A DNA stretch of 64,000 bases from positions 806,001-870,000 of the forward strand of contig NC_018708.1 of the NCBI RefSeq assembly GCF_000302535.1, in the 5' to 3' direction. Shown here piece by piece: positions 63,156 through 64,000 of the stretch. Positions within the stretch are counted from its first letter, which is position 1, and every line of letters begins with the position of its first letter. This stretch comes from Acidovorax sp. KKS102 (GTDB taxonomy: Bacteria; Pseudomonadota; Gammaproteobacteria; Burkholderiales; Burkholderiaceae_C). Position numbers and translations under genes: made by a program. Under the pieces are notes generated by a model. The model was not told where the DNA came from, searched no databases, and was given only the letters and a program-made list of their open reading frames with translations.

Positions 63156-63185
63156 TTTGTCAAAAGAAGTTTGACAGTCTGTCAA
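63156..63185. promoter_or_regulatory. LysR box (T-N11-A dyad) and promoter between lysR and fad gene
   Basis: TTGACAGTCTGTCAA (63171-63185) is a perfect 6-3-6 dyad containing T-N11-A; TTTGTCAAA (63156-63164) is a half-site-like neighbour. The left arm TTGACA also fits a -35 box with TAATTG (63195-63200) 18 bases on, so binding would overlap RNA polymerase. Confidence 0.5.
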
Positions 63186-63273
63186 TGGGCTATGTAATTG
63201 TCAAGATTACTTCGCGCATCAACAATCCCCCGGTCATCAACAGGCACAGCCATTGACCAGGAGACTTCCCCGT

Positions 63274-64000
63274 ATGCATGCCGCCGCTGCCGCATCTTCC
63301 GTTGTTACGACCGCGCTGCATGGCGATGTTCTGGTCGTCACCATCGACAACCCGCCCGTCAATGCCCTGGGCGCCGCCGTGCGCCAGGGCTTGTTGGCCG
63401 CCATGCAGCAGGCGCAGGCCGACGCCGCCGTGACCGCCGTGCTGCTGGTGGGCGCGGGCAAGGCCTTCATTGCCGGGGCGGACATCCGCGAATTCGGCAA
63501 GCCCCCGGTGACACCCATCCTGCCCGAGGTCTGTCGCGCCATCGAAAACCTGAACAAGCCTGTGGTGGCCGTGTTGCATGGCGCGGCCTTGGGCGGTGGG
63601 CTGGAGGTGGCGCTGTCGGCCCACTACCGGCTGGCTTTGCCCGCTGCCACACTGGGCCTGCCCGAGGTGAACCTGGGCCTGCTGCCCGGCTCCGGCGGCA
63701 CCCAGCGCGCCCCGCGCCTCATGGGCGTGCAGGCGGCCACCACCCTCATGCTCAGTGGCCAGCCCCTCAAGGCACAGGCCGCGCTGCAAGCCGGGCTGGT
63801 CGACAAACTGGTGGAAGGCACCGACCCACTGGCCGCAGGCCTGGCCTATGTGCGCGAGCTGCTGGCTGCCCAAGCCCCCGTGCGCCGCACGCGTGACCTT
63901 GCCATTGCCGAGCCGCAAGCTGCACTGGCTTGGCTCGAAGAGCAAAAGACCGAGACGGCCAAGAAGTCGCGCGGCCTGTTCTCGCCCCTCAAGATCATCG
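63274..64000 (+). CDS. 3-hydroxyacyl-CoA dehydrogenase / enoyl-CoA hydratase (FadB-like), N-terminal part
   Basis: The gene runs off the right edge; 242 codons are visible. ATG 63274 lies behind CAGGAGACTT. The visible part is an enoyl-CoA hydratase/crotonase domain: VVTIDNPPVNALGAAVRQGL, the oxyanion-hole segment GAGKAFIAGADIREFG, HGAALGGGLEVALSAHYRLA with the first catalytic Glu region, and GLPEVNLGLLPGSGGTQRAPRL with the second. The continuation (TAKKSRGLFSPLKII) matches the linker before an NAD-binding dehydrogenase domain in the multifunctional family. Likely role: beta-oxidation. Confidence 0.9.
   Translation, partial: MHAAAAASSVVTTALHGDVLVVTIDNPPVNALGAAVRQGLLAAMQQAQADAAVTAVLLVGAGKAFIAGADIREFGKPPVTPILPEVCRAIENLNKPVVAVLHGAALGGGLEVALSAHYRLALPAATLGLPEVNLGLLPGSGGTQRAPRLMGVQAATTLMLSGQPLKAQAALQAGLVDKLVEGTDPLAAGLAYVRELLAAQAPVRRTRDLAIAEPQAALAWLEEQKTETAKKSRGLFSPLKII

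Overview
The window is a high-GC chromosomal segment with long operons of overlapping genes. The full mraZ-to-ftsZ division and cell-wall cluster, the Gram-negative porin, the type II secretion locus, hslVU, coq7 and a DksA with a long Lys/Ala/Pro N-terminus point to a betaproteobacterium of the order Burkholderiales. Protein style and a recurrent ~58-bp palindromic repeat fit the family Comamonadaceae (Acidovorax-like). That taxonomic call is inference from gene content. No tRNA, rRNA, CRISPR array, transposase or prophage was seen.

Layout. 1-3.6 kb: 3' end of xerC, a signal peptidase I, and a leftward cheW-chemoreceptor pair. 3.7-8.9 kb: an RlmI-type rRNA methyltransferase, a His-rich CobW-type GTPase, a DksA lacking the canonical zinc ligands, and a large STAS/TPR-like protein of unknown function. 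9.0-11.1 kb: hslV-hslU. 11.2-29.3 kb: the dcw cluster mraZ-rsmH-ftsL-ftsI-murE-murF-mraY-murD-ftsW-murG-murC-ddl-ftsQ-ftsA-ftsZ, preceded by a promoter with four AGTG repeats at exact 10-bp phase and closed by a strong terminator. 29.4-36.6 kb: two more chemoreceptors flank lpxC, a small membrane protein and a TPP-riboswitch-controlled thiC; the second receptor has a textbook sigma-54 promoter. 36.6-46.9 kb: the type II secretion operon gspG-H-I-J-K-L-M-N-D-E (leftward) with gspC divergent and no gspF. 46.9-51.5 kb: cobC-cobS, ilvA with a terminator-bearing leader or sRNA, an OsmC-family gene and coq7. 51.8-62.0 kb: a porin and a sigma-54-type peptide ABC-transport operon (two binding proteins, one frameshifted, two permeases, two ATPases and an M20 hydrolase). 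62.2-64 kb: a LysR regulator divergent from a truncated multifunctional fatty-acid oxidation gene.

How the genes work together. The dcw block makes peptidoglycan precursors (MurC-F, Ddl, MraY, MurG) and the divisome (FtsL, I, W, Q, A, Z); lpxC beyond it commits to lipid A. The gsp block builds most of a type II secretion machine. The dpp-like block imports peptides and can hydrolyse them in the cytoplasm. Three chemoreceptors and one CheW feed a chemotaxis kinase encoded elsewhere.

The most interesting non-gene signals are these. (1) A ~58-bp hairpin repeat occurs in at least nine clear copies, several inside coding sequences and in different reading frames; one copy encodes the GspD signal peptide. 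(2) A second repeat family makes up the leader regions of gspH, gspJ and gspK. (3) An 83-bp duplication-like insert between ftsW and murG creates a 28-codon relay ORF and a 21-bp hairpin. (4) Two sigma-54 promoters are present. (5) Perfect stem-loops follow both peptide-binding-protein genes. (6) A terminated transcript with CUCCUCC motifs lies upstream of ilvA.
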